A stretch of DNA of 64,000 nucleotides from Microvirga guangxiensis (GTDB lineage Bacteria > Pseudomonadota > Alphaproteobacteria > Rhizobiales > Beijerinckiaceae): contig NZ_FMVJ01000018.1 in NCBI RefSeq assembly GCF_900102135.1, positions 1 to 64,000 on the forward strand, given 5' to 3'. Every line of letters starts with the position of its first letter. The first letter of the stretch is position 1. Under the pieces are notes generated by a model. It had not been told where the DNA came from. It made no database searches and saw only the letters and a list, made by a program, of their open reading frames with translations. Below are positions 9,332-17,633 of this stretch, in pieces. Made by a program: the position numbers and the translations under genes.

Positions 9332-10789
9332 ATGCGTGAACTTCCACGCCCGTCTGAAAGTCAAAGCACCTTGTTTCAGCATGAGACGCGGATCGCGGAC
9401 TGGCGGCCGAAACTGACCAAACGGAAGGGGATCACGAAGCATAAGCTTCTGACCGAGCGGATCATCGCAGATATCGATGCGGATATCTTGCCGCCCCACG
9501 CGCGCATGCCGACGCACCGGGAGCTGGCCCGGCAGCTCGGAGTATCCGTGCAGACCGTGAGCCTCAGCTATCAGGAGGCCGAACGGCGGGGCTATCTGCG
9601 AGGCGAGGTCGGGCGGGGCACATTCGTCCGCAGCCGGGTGACGGAGAAGGCTGACCGCTTCATGCTTGATCGCGACCCCGGCGCAACAGTCGATCTTTCC
9701 ATCATCCGGGCGATCTACACTGAAGCGCATGAAGACGCCTCCCGAACGGTCATGAGGCGCCTCGCTCAGAGCGATAACAGCGCCTTCATGCGCCCCTGCC
9801 GACCTATTGCGGGGCTGGAGCGCCATCGGGCCGCGGCGCAACTCTGGCTAAAAGGCCTTGGCGTCGAGGCCGCGACGGACCGCATCCTAATCACGAACGG
9901 CGCCGCCCACGGCCTCTTCCTGGCGGTCGCCGCCATCGTTCAGCCGGGTGAGACCGTTCTCACGGAGAGGCTGACGGATCATGGCATCATCGGCCTCGCC
10001 AATGTCCTGGGCTTCACCCTGCGTGGCCTCTCGACCGACAGCGAAGGCATTCTCCCTGAGGCTTTCGAAGAGGCCTGTGCGGCCGGTGGGGTAACCGCCC
10101 TGGTGCTCATCCCGTCCCTGGGAAATCCGACCAGCCATGTGATGGGAGCGGAGCGTCGGCGGGTGATTGCGGCGATCGCCCGCCGATACGGCATCTATGT
10201 GGTGGAGGATGAAGTCTACAAGCCGCTCCTGGAGACCCCCCTTCCATCTTTTACTGATCTGCTGCCGGATCTCGGCTTTTTCGTCACCAGCTTCACCAAA
10301 TCGGTCCTGACGGGCCTGAGGGTCGGATATCTCGTGGTTCCGCCGCAATACTCGATCCGGGTCGCGAGTATCATGCGCGTGACGAGCTGGAGCGCCACGA
10401 ATCTTCCTGCCGAGATTGCGAGCCTGTGGATCGAGGACGGCACTGCCCTCAACCTAGTTGATCTACAGCGCCGGGAAGTCAGGGCGCGCCAGGCGCTGGT
10501 GTCGGAGACCCTTGGGGAGCACATCGCCGGGACCCACTCCCTGTCGCTGTGTGCCTGGCTGAAAGTGCCGCCCCGGTGGACCGAAGAGGGGCTCGTGCGG
10601 ATGCTGGCGCAGAAAAACATCGCCGTCACCCCATCCGACCCGTTCATGGCCGGGGCGGGCGGAGCGGGCGGCATCCGCATCTGTCTCGGTGGCCGTTTGT
10701 CCCACGCAACTCTTGGCCGCTCGTTGCGGACGATCTCCGAAACCTTCGACCAATTGCCGCCTGTCTTCGACACCAGTTCCATTGCGTAG
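9332..10789 (+). CDS. enuR: MocR/PdxR-type regulator of ectoine catabolism, EnuR
   Basis: 485 aa fusion of an N-terminal GntR-type winged helix (about residues 30-100, PTHRELARQLGVSVQTVS and GYLRGEVGRGTFV) to a class I aminotransferase-like domain. The PLP-binding lysine of the aminotransferase half is K323 in SFTKSVLTGLRVGYL, as in MocR proteins. The ATG at 9332 is preferred to the longer in-frame ORF, because the upstream extension overlaps the promoter region and the doeX gene and has no homology. In known ectoine degraders EnuR represses the catabolic operon and is relieved when diaminobutyrate-type intermediates react with its PLP. The position here, at the head of eutB-eutC-doeA-doeB, fits that role. 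Confidence 0.9.
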   Translation: MRELPRPSESQSTLFQHETRIADWRPKLTKRKGITKHKLLTERIIADIDADILPPHARMPTHRELARQLGVSVQTVSLSYQEAERRGYLRGEVGRGTFVRSRVTEKADRFMLDRDPGATVDLSIIRAIYTEAHEDASRTVMRRLAQSDNSAFMRPCRPIAGLERHRAAAQLWLKGLGVEAATDRILITNGAAHGLFLAVAAIVQPGETVLTERLTDHGIIGLANVLGFTLRGLSTDSEGILPEAFEEACAAGGVTALVLIPSLGNPTSHVMGAERRRVIAAIARRYGIYVVEDEVYKPLLETPLPSFTDLLPDLGFFVTSFTKSVLTGLRVGYLVVPPQYSIRVASIMRVTSWSATNLPAEIASLWIEDGTALNLVDLQRREVRARQALVSETLGEHIAGTHSLSLCAWLKVPPRWTEEGLVRMLAQKNIAVTPSDPFMAGAGGAGGIRICLGGRLSHATLGRSLRTISETFDQLPPVFDTSSIA

Positions 10790-10823
10790 GGGCAGGCAGA
10801 TGATCATCAAGAAGTATCATTAA

Positions 10824-10837
10824 CTTGGTAGACCAAG
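10824..10837. promoter_or_regulatory. 14-bp inverted repeat upstream of the eut operon
   Basis: CTTGGT-AG-ACCAAG, perfect 6-bp arms with a 2-bp centre, in the 275-bp space between enuR and eutB. It is a candidate regulator site (EnuR or DoeX) or part of a hairpin at the end of the enuR transcript; no T-run follows, so a terminator is unlikely. Confidence 0.4.
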
Positions 10838-10871
10838 GGACAGAGGTCCACCCAAGAAGCCCTCGATTGTT

Positions 10872-10897
10872 TCATGACAATATAATGATTGACATGA
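10872..10897. promoter_or_regulatory. 26-bp imperfect palindrome with embedded TATAAT, candidate EnuR/DoeX operator
   Basis: The arms TCATGACAAT and ATTGACATGA match at 9 of 10 positions as an inverted repeat around a 6-bp AT-rich spacer. The hexamer TATAAT (10881-10886) sits at the junction of the left arm and spacer and could be a -10 element, though no good -35 stands 17 bp before it. It lies 45 bp upstream of the small ORF at 10943 and about 170 bp upstream of eutB. A symmetric site overlapping a -10 is what a repressor operator would look like. Which protein binds is inferred from context only. Confidence 0.5.
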
Positions 10898-10942
10898 AAA
10901 TTGATGGGACACACCATCGCTTCTATTGGCAGGAGGTGGTGA

Positions 10943-11068
10943 ATGGACTCAGCGCCCGCGCGAAGACTTCGCATCAGATCAGTTCAATTTCGCCGGATCC
11001 GATGTAAGAATGTGGGCGGCCTACATCGCGCCTCGTTCGTCCTCATCCTCAAGAGCCTGCGCCTATGA
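10943..11068 (+). CDS. 41-aa leader ORF translationally coupled to eutB
   Basis: An ATG at 10943 is preceded by AGGAGGTGG, one of the strongest Shine-Dalgarno sequences in the window, at 10931-10939. The frame stays open for 41 codons (MDSAPARRLRIRSVQFRRI...) and ends with a TGA at 11066-11068, which overlaps the eutB start as ATGA. The peptide is very basic, with many arginines, and matches no family I know. eutB itself has little Shine-Dalgarno of its own, so ribosomes finishing this ORF could start eutB. Alternatives: a remnant of a deleted first gene (eutA normally precedes eutB in rhizobia) or a regulatory leader peptide. Confidence 0.5.
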   Translation: MDSAPARRLRIRSVQFRRIRCKNVGGLHRASFVLILKSLRL

Positions 11069-12066
11069 CTGCGGTCGGGCTCGACAGGATCGTGCTGGCT
11101 CAGAAGCGCATCAGCAGCCACATTCGGCGCACCCCCCTCTCTGTCTCCGACACCCTTTCCACCCACTGCGATTTTCCCATTCATCTCAAGCTCGAAAGCC
11201 ACCAGTCAACCGGCAGTTTCAAACTGCGCGGCGCTACCAACGCGGTCTTGTCTTTTGACAGCAAGGCGAAGAAGGCCGGACTAGTGACCGCCTCGACAGG
11301 CAATCACGGTCGAGCCCTCGCCCATGCTGCGCAAGCGGAAGGCGTAAGGGCCGTAATCTGCATGTCGGCCCTCGTACCCGACAATAAGGTTGAGGCGGTG
11401 AAGGCGCTCGGAGCCGAGGTGCGCATTGTCGGTTACTCTCAGGACGACGCCCAGGAAGAGGTCGAACGTCTCGTGCGCGAAGAAGGCCTGAACCAGATCC
11501 CGGCCTTCGATCATGCGGATGTCATCGCCGGGCAAGGAACAATCGGCCTTGAGATCGCTGAGGCTTGCCCCGATGCGGAACTCGTCCTCGTACCGCTCTC
11601 CGGTGGAGGATTGGCCGCGGGCATTGCCGCCGCGATCAAAGGAAGGCTGCCGCAGGTGCGGGTGATCGGCGTTTCAATGGAGCGCGGCGCAGCCATGTAT
11701 GAGAGCCTGCGCGCCGGAAGGCCTGTCACGGTCGAGGAATTGCAGACCCTAGCCGACTCGCTCGGCGGCGGAATCGGTCTGCAGAACCGCTATACCTTCG
11801 CCATGTGCCGCGATCTGCTCGATGACGTTGTGCTTCTGACTGAAGAGGAGATTGCTGAGGGAATCCGCCATGCGTTCACGGCGGAAGGCGAGGTCGTGGA
11901 GGGCGCGGGCGCGGTCGGCATCGCGGCCCTCTTGGCGCAGAAGGTTGATGTCAGAGGGCCGACCGTCGTTGTCGTCTCGGGCTGCAACATCGATGAGGAA
12001 CTCCACAACAGCATCTTAAGCAGCGGCAGCAATGCTGTCTCCGCCGCGGGAGGGCGAGGCCGATGA
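11065..12066 (+). CDS. eutB: hydroxyectoine utilisation dehydratase EutB (threonine dehydratase-like)
   Basis: 333 aa, fold type II PLP enzyme of the serine/threonine dehydratase family. The PLP lysine is K53 in the motif TGSFKLRGA, and the glycine-rich phosphate loop reads PLSGGGLAAG near residue 180. In hydroxyectoine degraders EutB acts with EutA and EutC to convert 5-hydroxyectoine to ectoine. By sequence alone it could be taken for a catabolic threonine dehydratase; its position directly before eutC (4-bp ATGA overlap), doeA and doeB decides the call. Its start overlaps the stop of the 41-codon ORF at 10943. Confidence 0.88.
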   Translation: MTAVGLDRIVLAQKRISSHIRRTPLSVSDTLSTHCDFPIHLKLESHQSTGSFKLRGATNAVLSFDSKAKKAGLVTASTGNHGRALAHAAQAEGVRAVICMSALVPDNKVEAVKALGAEVRIVGYSQDDAQEEVERLVREEGLNQIPAFDHADVIAGQGTIGLEIAEACPDAELVLVPLSGGGLAAGIAAAIKGRLPQVRVIGVSMERGAAMYESLRAGRPVTVEELQTLADSLGGGIGLQNRYTFAMCRDLLDDVVLLTEEEIAEGIRHAFTAEGEVVEGAGAVGIAALLAQKVDVRGPTVVVVSGCNIDEELHNSILSSGSNAVSAAGGRGR

Positions 12067-13076
12067 GCCGCATGCTCATTCTCACCGAACCCGACCTCCG
12101 TCGCGTCGTGCGGCTCGACGCAAGCGTGGTGGACTGCGTAGAGGATGCCTTCACGGCACTGGCCACCAAGCCCGTGGTGATGCCGCCGATCCTCCGGCTC
12201 GATATTGTCGAGAATCGCGGCGAAGTAGACGTAAAGACTGCCTACGTGCCGGGCCTCGATGGCTTCGCCATCAAGGTGAGCCCGGGCTTCTTCGACAATC
12301 CGAAACTTGGCCTACCCAGCCTCAACGGCCTCATGATCCTCTTCAGCACAAAGACTGGCCTTGTCGAGGCTCTGCTGCTGGATAACGGCTATCTCACTGA
12401 TGTGCGCACCGCCGCTGCCGGCGCGGTAGCCGCGAAGCACCTGTCGCGCGCTGATGCGCAAAGCGCCGCCATCTTCGGCGCCGGCATTCAAGCCCACCTG
12501 CAACTCGAAGCCCTCACGCTCGTGCGGCCGATCAAGCGAGCCCGGATCTGGGCGCGGGATTGCGGCAAGGCGGAAGCTGCGGCGCGGGAACTCTCGGCAT
12601 CGCTGGGGATCAAGGTTGAAGCCGCGCAAAACCCGCAAGCCGCCTGCGACGGAGCTGACATCATTGTCACCACGACTCCCGCCGAGCAACCGATCCTGAA
12701 GGCGGAATGGCTGCGGCCCGGCCAGCATATCACGGCCATGGGCTCAGATTCCGAGCACAAGAACGAAATCGATCCTTCAATCCTGACTCAGGTCTCCTAC
12801 ATCGCCGACAGCGTCACGCAGACACGTCGCCTCGGCGAACTGCATCATGCCATCAAGGGCGGACTGATCGCAGCGGATCGGCCGTTCCCCGAGTTGGGAC
12901 AGGTCATTGCCAGGCAAGTTCCTGGCCGTGAAGGTCCGGACGCCATAACCCTGTGCGACCTCACCGGAATGGGTGTGCAGGACACCGCCATTGCCACTCT
13001 CGCCCATGCACGCGCGCGCGATGCCGGTGCAGGCAGAACCATTAATACAAAAGAAACAACCGGAGGCTTCTCGTGA
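12063..13076 (+). CDS. eutC: ornithine cyclodeaminase-like EutC
   Basis: 337 aa, ornithine cyclodeaminase/mu-crystallin family. The NAD(H)-binding Rossmann motif AAIFGAGIQAHLQLEAL lies near residue 135, and the family's substrate-side signatures appear early (VVMPPILRL, KVSPGFFDN) and late (DLTGMGVQDTAIATL). In characterised ectoine clusters EutC works with EutA and EutB in turning hydroxyectoine into ectoine. The start overlaps the eutB stop by 4 bp, and the stop overlaps the doeA GTG start by 4 bp, so translation is coupled along the operon. The family name alone would suggest ornithine or alanine metabolism; the neighbourhood argues otherwise. Confidence 0.88.
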   Translation: MSRMLILTEPDLRRVVRLDASVVDCVEDAFTALATKPVVMPPILRLDIVENRGEVDVKTAYVPGLDGFAIKVSPGFFDNPKLGLPSLNGLMILFSTKTGLVEALLLDNGYLTDVRTAAAGAVAAKHLSRADAQSAAIFGAGIQAHLQLEALTLVRPIKRARIWARDCGKAEAAARELSASLGIKVEAAQNPQAACDGADIIVTTTPAEQPILKAEWLRPGQHITAMGSDSEHKNEIDPSILTQVSYIADSVTQTRRLGELHHAIKGGLIAADRPFPELGQVIARQVPGREGPDAITLCDLTGMGVQDTAIATLAHARARDAGAGRTINTKETTGGFS

Positions 13077-14254
13077 GCGCGCCCAATCTCAATTTCAGCC
13101 GAGCAGAATATGCCGAGCGTCTCGTCAAGACCCGAAAGGCCATGGAGAAAGCGGGCATCGATCTTCTGATCGTGACCGACCCGTCCAACATGCATTGGCT
13201 GACGGGCTACGACGGGTGGTCTTTCTACGTGCATCAATGCGTGCTGGTTCCGCCGGAGGGCGAGCCGATCTGGTACGGCCGCGGCCAAGACGCCAACGGC
13301 GCGAAGCGCACCGCCTATCTCGCGCACGACAACATTCTCAGCTATCCAGACCATTTCGTTCAATCCACGGAACGCCACCCTATGGATTTCCTGTCCGGCA
13401 TCATTGCGGAACGCGGCTGGGATAAGGGCGTCATCGCGGTCGAGATGGACAATTACTATTTCTCCGCTGCCGCCTATCTGTCGCTCGTCAAGCACCTGCC
13501 GAACGCGAAGTTTCAGGATGCCCTGTCGCTCGTGAACTGGCAGCGCGCGGTCAAGAGTGCAACCGAAATCGAATACATGAAAGTGGCGGGCCGCATCGTC
13601 GAGGCGATGCATCGGCGTATTGTCGAAAAGGCCGATCCCGGCATGCGCAAGAACGATCTCGTGGCGGAGATCTATGATGCGAGCCTTCGCGGTGTCGACG
13701 GCTATGGGGGCGATTATGCCGCCATCGTCCCGCTTCTCCCGTCGGGTGAGGAGGCGTCGGCCCCACACCTGACCTGGGATGACAAACCCATGCGCAACAA
13801 CGAGGGCACGTTCTTCGAGATCGCAGGCTGTTACAAGCGCTATCACTGCCCGCTATCGCGCACCGTCTTCCTCGGCAAACCAACGCAGGCTTTTCTCGAT
13901 GCCGAGAAGGCCGTTCTCGAGGGCATGGAGGAAGGGCTAGCGGCGGCCAAACCCGGCAATGTCTGCGAGGACATCGCCAATGCATTCTTCGCCGTTCTCA
14001 AACGTTACGGCATCGTGAAGGACAACCGAACCGGCTATCCCATCGGTCTCAGCTATCCGCCGGATTGGGGTGAGCGCACCATGAGCCTGCGCCCCGGCGA
14101 CAGGACCGAACTCAAGCCCGGCATGACCTTCCATTTCATGACGGGGCTCTGGCTCGAGAACATGGGCCTTGAAATCACCGAGAGCATTCTTATCACCGAA
14201 ACAGGCGTCGAATGTCTCTCCAACGTGCCACGCCAGCTTTTCGTGAAGCCATGA
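13073..14254 (+). CDS. doeA: ectoine hydrolase DoeA (EutD)
   Basis: 393 aa, M24 'pita-bread' family (creatinase/prolidase fold): an N-terminal creatinase-type domain (about residues 12-145, MHWLTGYDGWSFYVHQ) and a C-terminal catalytic domain (about 150-390). DoeA opens the ectoine ring to N-acetyl-2,4-diaminobutyrate in the cytoplasm. The GTG start at 13073 overlaps the eutC stop (GTGA). The length and the motifs YDGWSFYVHQ and FFEIAGCYKRYHCPLSR fit the ectoine hydrolases rather than Xaa-Pro peptidases. The partner deacetylase doeB follows with a 4-bp overlap. Confidence 0.93.
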   Translation: MSAPNLNFSRAEYAERLVKTRKAMEKAGIDLLIVTDPSNMHWLTGYDGWSFYVHQCVLVPPEGEPIWYGRGQDANGAKRTAYLAHDNILSYPDHFVQSTERHPMDFLSGIIAERGWDKGVIAVEMDNYYFSAAAYLSLVKHLPNAKFQDALSLVNWQRAVKSATEIEYMKVAGRIVEAMHRRIVEKADPGMRKNDLVAEIYDASLRGVDGYGGDYAAIVPLLPSGEEASAPHLTWDDKPMRNNEGTFFEIAGCYKRYHCPLSRTVFLGKPTQAFLDAEKAVLEGMEEGLAAAKPGNVCEDIANAFFAVLKRYGIVKDNRTGYPIGLSYPPDWGERTMSLRPGDRTELKPGMTFHFMTGLWLENMGLEITESILITETGVECLSNVPRQLFVKP

Positions 14255-15270
14255 ACGTCGCGACGCCTCTTCAGCGACCCTCCCCGATTAGCCCCAGCGT
14301 CGATTTCGATGCGGACGGGGTGCAGCACGGATTCCTGCGCTTGCCCTATAGCCGAGACGACTCGGCCTGGGGCTCAGTGATGATCCCGATCACCGTCGTC
14401 AGGCGCGGCGACGGCCCGACAGCGCTGCTCACGGGAGGCAACCACGGCGATGAATATGAGGGCCCGGTGGCTCTCTTCGATCTTGCGCGAACGCTCAAGG
14501 CCGACGCGGTGCAAGGCCGTGTCATCATCGTGCCAGCGATGAACTACCCAGCCTTTCGCGCGGGAACCCGCACCTCTCCCATCGACCGCGGCAATCTCAA
14601 CCGCAGCTTTCCCGGACGCCCCGATGGCACGGTGACGGAAAAGATCGCCGATTATTTCCAACGCGCGCTGCTGCCGCTCGCCGACATCGTGCTCGATTTC
14701 CACTCGGGCGGGCGCACTCTCGACTTCCTGCCCTATGCGGCGGCTCATGAACTGCCCGACAAGGAGCAGGAGAAACGTTGCTTCGAGGCCGTCGCAGCCT
14801 TTTCGGCCCCCTACTCGATGCGAATGATCGAGATCGACGCGGTTGGCATGTACGACACCGCGGCCGAAGCGATGGGCAAGGTGTTCGTGACGACCGAACT
14901 GTCGGGCGGCGGCACGTCCTCGGCTAAAACCGTAGGCATCGCCAAGCGCGGTGTGATGAATGTTCTCAGGCATGCAGGCATCGTTGCCGGTGCACAGGCG
15001 CTCGGGCCGACGCGCTGGCTCGACATGCCCTCTAGCGAGTGCTTCCGGTTTGCCGAGGATGACGGCCTCGTCGAGTTCTGCGTCGATCTCGGCGACGCGG
15101 TGCGCGCAGGCGACGTGATCGCTCGCATTCATCCCGTCGGACGAACAGGACAGGCGGGAGCTGAATATCGGACAGCCCTCGATGGCGTTCTCGCAGCCCG
15201 GCATTTTCCCGGACTAATCAAGACGGGTGACTGCCTCGCGGTGGTCGCCACTGCGGAGGACAAGAACTGA
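14251..15270 (+). CDS. doeB: N-acetyl-2,4-diaminobutyrate deacetylase DoeB (EutE)
   Basis: 339 aa, succinylglutamate desuccinylase/aspartoacylase (M14-like) zinc hydrolase. Zinc ligands are recognisable as H65 and E68 in GGNHGDEYEGPV and H151 in DFHSGGR. It removes the acetyl group from the DoeA product to give 2,4-diaminobutyrate. The ATG at 14251, overlapping the doeA stop as ATGA, is chosen over an in-frame ATG 39 nt upstream, which would overlap doeA further and adds non-homologous residues. A 78-bp space with a strong Shine-Dalgarno separates it from ehuB. Confidence 0.92.
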   Translation: MNVATPLQRPSPISPSVDFDADGVQHGFLRLPYSRDDSAWGSVMIPITVVRRGDGPTALLTGGNHGDEYEGPVALFDLARTLKADAVQGRVIIVPAMNYPAFRAGTRTSPIDRGNLNRSFPGRPDGTVTEKIADYFQRALLPLADIVLDFHSGGRTLDFLPYAAAHELPDKEQEKRCFEAVAAFSAPYSMRMIEIDAVGMYDTAAEAMGKVFVTTELSGGGTSSAKTVGIAKRGVMNVLRHAGIVAGAQALGPTRWLDMPSSECFRFAEDDGLVEFCVDLGDAVRAGDVIARIHPVGRTGQAGAEYRTALDGVLAARHFPGLIKTGDCLAVVATAEDKN

Positions 15271-15348
15271 ATCAGACGCCGCCAGCGACAACGCTGCAAG
15301 CCGGACCAACCGGCACGCGGTTCTTACAACACCAGAGGAGAAAACCAG

Positions 15349-16200
15349 ATGAAAACCATGATCAAGTATGGCGTCGCCATTCTCACCCTTGCTGTCGGAA
15401 TCGGCGGCGCACAGGCGCTCACGCTGGAAGAGGTGAAGAGCAACGGCTATATTCAGGGCGCTACCGCCAATGAAGTGCCCTACGGCTACATGAAGGAAGA
15501 CGGCTCGGCTGCCGGCATCGGCCCTGATGTCGCGGTTGCCGTGCTCAAGCGCATGGGCATCGACGAGGTGAACTGGACGGTGACGCCGTTCGGAACACTC
15601 ATTCCCGGCCTGAAGGCCCGCCGCTTCGCCTTCGCGGCGGCCGAGCAGAACATCTCGCCCGAGCGCTGTAAGCAGGTAGCGTTCACCGAGCCGAATTCCA
15701 GCTACGGCGAGGGCCTGCTCGTGAAGAAAGGCAATCCGAAGAAGCTGACCACGTATGCTGATATCGCCAAGGATCCATCCCTCAAGGTGGCGGTGGTGTC
15801 GGGCGCCAACAACATCGACTTCCTGCGCGCTGTGGGGGTGAAGGACAGCCAGATCGTCATCATTCAGGCCAATGCCGATGCACCGTCTACCGTACAATCC
15901 CGCGTGGATGCCTATGCGGCTACCGAGCTCACCGTATCCAAGCTTGCGGAAGGCAGTCAGAATGTGGAGCAGGTGAAGCCCTTCACGGACCCCGTCGTCG
16001 AGGGCAAGCCGGTGCGCAATTACGGCGGCTTCGCGTTCCGTCTAGAGGACAAGGAGCTTCACGACGCCTTCAACAAGGCGCTGGTCGAGTTCCGCAAAAC
16101 GGAGGACTACAAGAAGATCCTCATGTCCTACGGTCTGAGCGAGGAGAGCATTAAGGCGGCGGCTGGCAAGAATGTCGCCGATCTCTGCGCCGGAAAGTAA
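15349..16200 (+). CDS. ehuB: ectoine/hydroxyectoine ABC transporter substrate-binding protein EhuB
   Basis: 283 aa periplasmic solute-binding protein, SBP_bac_3 (cluster F) family. A Sec signal peptide of about 23 residues (KYGVAILTLAVGIGGAQA, cleavage after AQA) precedes two binding lobes (YGYMKEDGSAAGIGPDVAVA and later NYGGFAFRLEDKELHDAFNKAL). The context of ehuC, ehuD, ehuA and the doe/eut genes identifies the ligand as ectoine and hydroxyectoine, as in Sinorhizobium EhuB. It has a near-ideal AGGAG upstream of its ATG, and a GC-rich hairpin follows the gene, which should leave more ehuB than permease message. Confidence 0.92.
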   Translation: MKTMIKYGVAILTLAVGIGGAQALTLEEVKSNGYIQGATANEVPYGYMKEDGSAAGIGPDVAVAVLKRMGIDEVNWTVTPFGTLIPGLKARRFAFAAAEQNISPERCKQVAFTEPNSSYGEGLLVKKGNPKKLTTYADIAKDPSLKVAVVSGANNIDFLRAVGVKDSQIVIIQANADAPSTVQSRVDAYAATELTVSKLAEGSQNVEQVKPFTDPVVEGKPVRNYGGFAFRLEDKELHDAFNKALVEFRKTEDYKKILMSYGLSEESIKAAAGKNVADLCAGK

Positions 16201-16220
16201 TCCACGACGTCGTTCGAACT

Positions 16221-16252
16221 GCCCGGCCTAGGCTCATCTGTCCTGGCCGGGC
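16221..16252 (+). terminator. GC-rich hairpin between ehuB and ehuC (attenuator/mRNA stabiliser)
   Basis: GCCCGGCC (16221-16228) pairs with GGCCGGGC (16245-16252); AGG/CCT inside extend the stem to 11 bp with one bulged T. No T-run follows, so it is not a full Rho-independent terminator. Such hairpins after binding-protein genes commonly protect the upstream message and raise its level over that of the permease genes. Confidence 0.6.
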
Positions 16253-16278
16253 GGAACGTCCGCAAGGAGGATCCGACG

Positions 16279-16944
16279 ATGACATGGACACAATATCTGG
16301 CCCCTCTGCTGAAAGGGGCGCAGGTGACGGTGATGATCTCGCTCGCATCGATCACCTTCGGCGTGATCCTGGCCTTCGCGGCCGGAATCGCGCGCATGTC
16401 GAGCAACCGGTTTGTGTCGGGTCTCGCCTTCGTTTACATCGCGCTGTTCCGCGGCACGCCTCTCCTCGTCCAGCTGTTCTGGTTCTATTACGCGCTGCCG
16501 CTGATCGGCATCTCGTTCGACCCGATCACGACGGGCATCATGACCCTGTCGCTGCTGACCGGCGCATTTGGGGCCGAGGTGGTGCGCGGAGCCCTGCTCG
16601 CTGTGCCCAACACGCAGCTCGAAGCCGCACGGGCGCTGAACTTCAGCAAGAGATACACCCTCTGGCACATCTCCATGCCCCAGGCAATCATCGAGATGAT
16701 GCCGCCCTTCGGCAATCTCGCCATCCAGAATCTCAAGGACACGGCCCTGGTTTCCCTGATTTCGATCGCTGATCTGACATTCCAGGCCCAATCCATGCGT
16801 AATATCACCCTGGACAGCGCCACGGTTTATACTCTCACCCTCGTCGGTTACTTCATCATCGCCCTCTGCCTAATGCTGATCGTGCGGTTCATCGAGATGA
16901 AGCTGAGGCGCGGACCGGCCTTCCCGAGGGGTGCCCATACATGA
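16279..16944 (+). CDS. ehuC: ectoine/hydroxyectoine ABC transporter permease EhuC
   Basis: 221 aa inner-membrane permease of the polar amino acid (HisM/GlnP) type. It has about five hydrophobic segments, the family signature FRGTPLLVQLFWFYYALPL near residues 55-73, and the EAA loop EAARALNFSKRYTLWHISMPQA that contacts the ATPase. An AAGGAGG sits just before the ATG at 16279. It overlaps ehuD by 4 bp (ATGATG region), and the pair would form the heterodimeric channel for substrate brought by EhuB. Confidence 0.92.
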   Translation: MTWTQYLAPLLKGAQVTVMISLASITFGVILAFAAGIARMSSNRFVSGLAFVYIALFRGTPLLVQLFWFYYALPLIGISFDPITTGIMTLSLLTGAFGAEVVRGALLAVPNTQLEAARALNFSKRYTLWHISMPQAIIEMMPPFGNLAIQNLKDTALVSLISIADLTFQAQSMRNITLDSATVYTLTLVGYFIIALCLMLIVRFIEMKLRRGPAFPRGAHT

Positions 16945-17633
16945 TGTACGGTTATGCCTGGGATACAACGACGCCGCTGACCTTCGCGATCTCCATCCTG
17001 CCAATCCTCGGCATCGGATTGCTGGTCACCCTCAAAGCGGCAGCCGTGGGCTATGCGATCGCGCTCGTTTTTGGCCTCGTGCTGGCTCTCCTGCGCCGCA
17101 GCAAGATCAAGATCGTTGCCTGGACTGTGGCGGGCTTCACCGAGTTCGTTCGCGACACACCGCTGCTGGTGCAGCTCTTCTTCCTCTACTACGTGCTGCC
17201 GGATTTCGGTATCGTACTTCCCGCGTTCATGACCGGGGCGCTCGCGCTCGGGCTGCAATATTCCGCTTATACGTCCGAGGTCTATCGCGGAGGTATCGAC
17301 GCGGTTCCGCGCGGGCAATGGGAGGCGGCGACCGCTCTCAACCTGAGCCGGCTTCACACCTACCGTAACATCGTGGTTCCACAGATGATCCCGCGCATCG
17401 TGCCGGCATTGGGGAACTATCTCGTCTCCATGCTGAAGGAGACACCGGTCCTGTCTGTCGTCACGGTGCTCGACATGCTCGGCCTTGCCAACATGATCGG
17501 CGAGCGGACGTTCGAGTATCTCGTGCCGCTCTCCATGGTCGGCCTAATCTTCCTGCCCATGACCCTCATCTGTTCGGCTCTCATCTACGCGGTCGAGAGG
17601 GCCCTGCCCAAAACTGGGATTCCCTTGAGATGA
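16941..17633 (+). CDS. ehuD: ectoine/hydroxyectoine ABC transporter permease EhuD
   Basis: 230 aa, second membrane permease of the Ehu importer, polar amino acid permease family. Visible are RDTPLLVQLFFLYYVLPDF and the EAA loop EAATALNLSRLHTYRNIVVPQ, with hydrophobic helices at about 15-40, 60-80, 95-115 and 190-215. It is a paralogue of EhuC. Its start overlaps ehuC by 4 bp, and its stop overlaps the ehuA ATG (GATGA), so all three transporter parts are translationally coupled. Confidence 0.92.
   Translation: MMYGYAWDTTTPLTFAISILPILGIGLLVTLKAAAVGYAIALVFGLVLALLRRSKIKIVAWTVAGFTEFVRDTPLLVQLFFLYYVLPDFGIVLPAFMTGALALGLQYSAYTSEVYRGGIDAVPRGQWEAATALNLSRLHTYRNIVVPQMIPRIVPALGNYLVSMLKETPVLSVVTVLDMLGLANMIGERTFEYLVPLSMVGLIFLPMTLICSALIYAVERALPKTGIPLR

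Noticed and set aside
11065-13076. Calling eutB/eutC as threonine dehydratase and ornithine cyclodeaminase of amino-acid metabolism
   Set aside because: Family signatures allow it, but overlaps with doeA/doeB and the ehu importer place them in hydroxyectoine breakdown.
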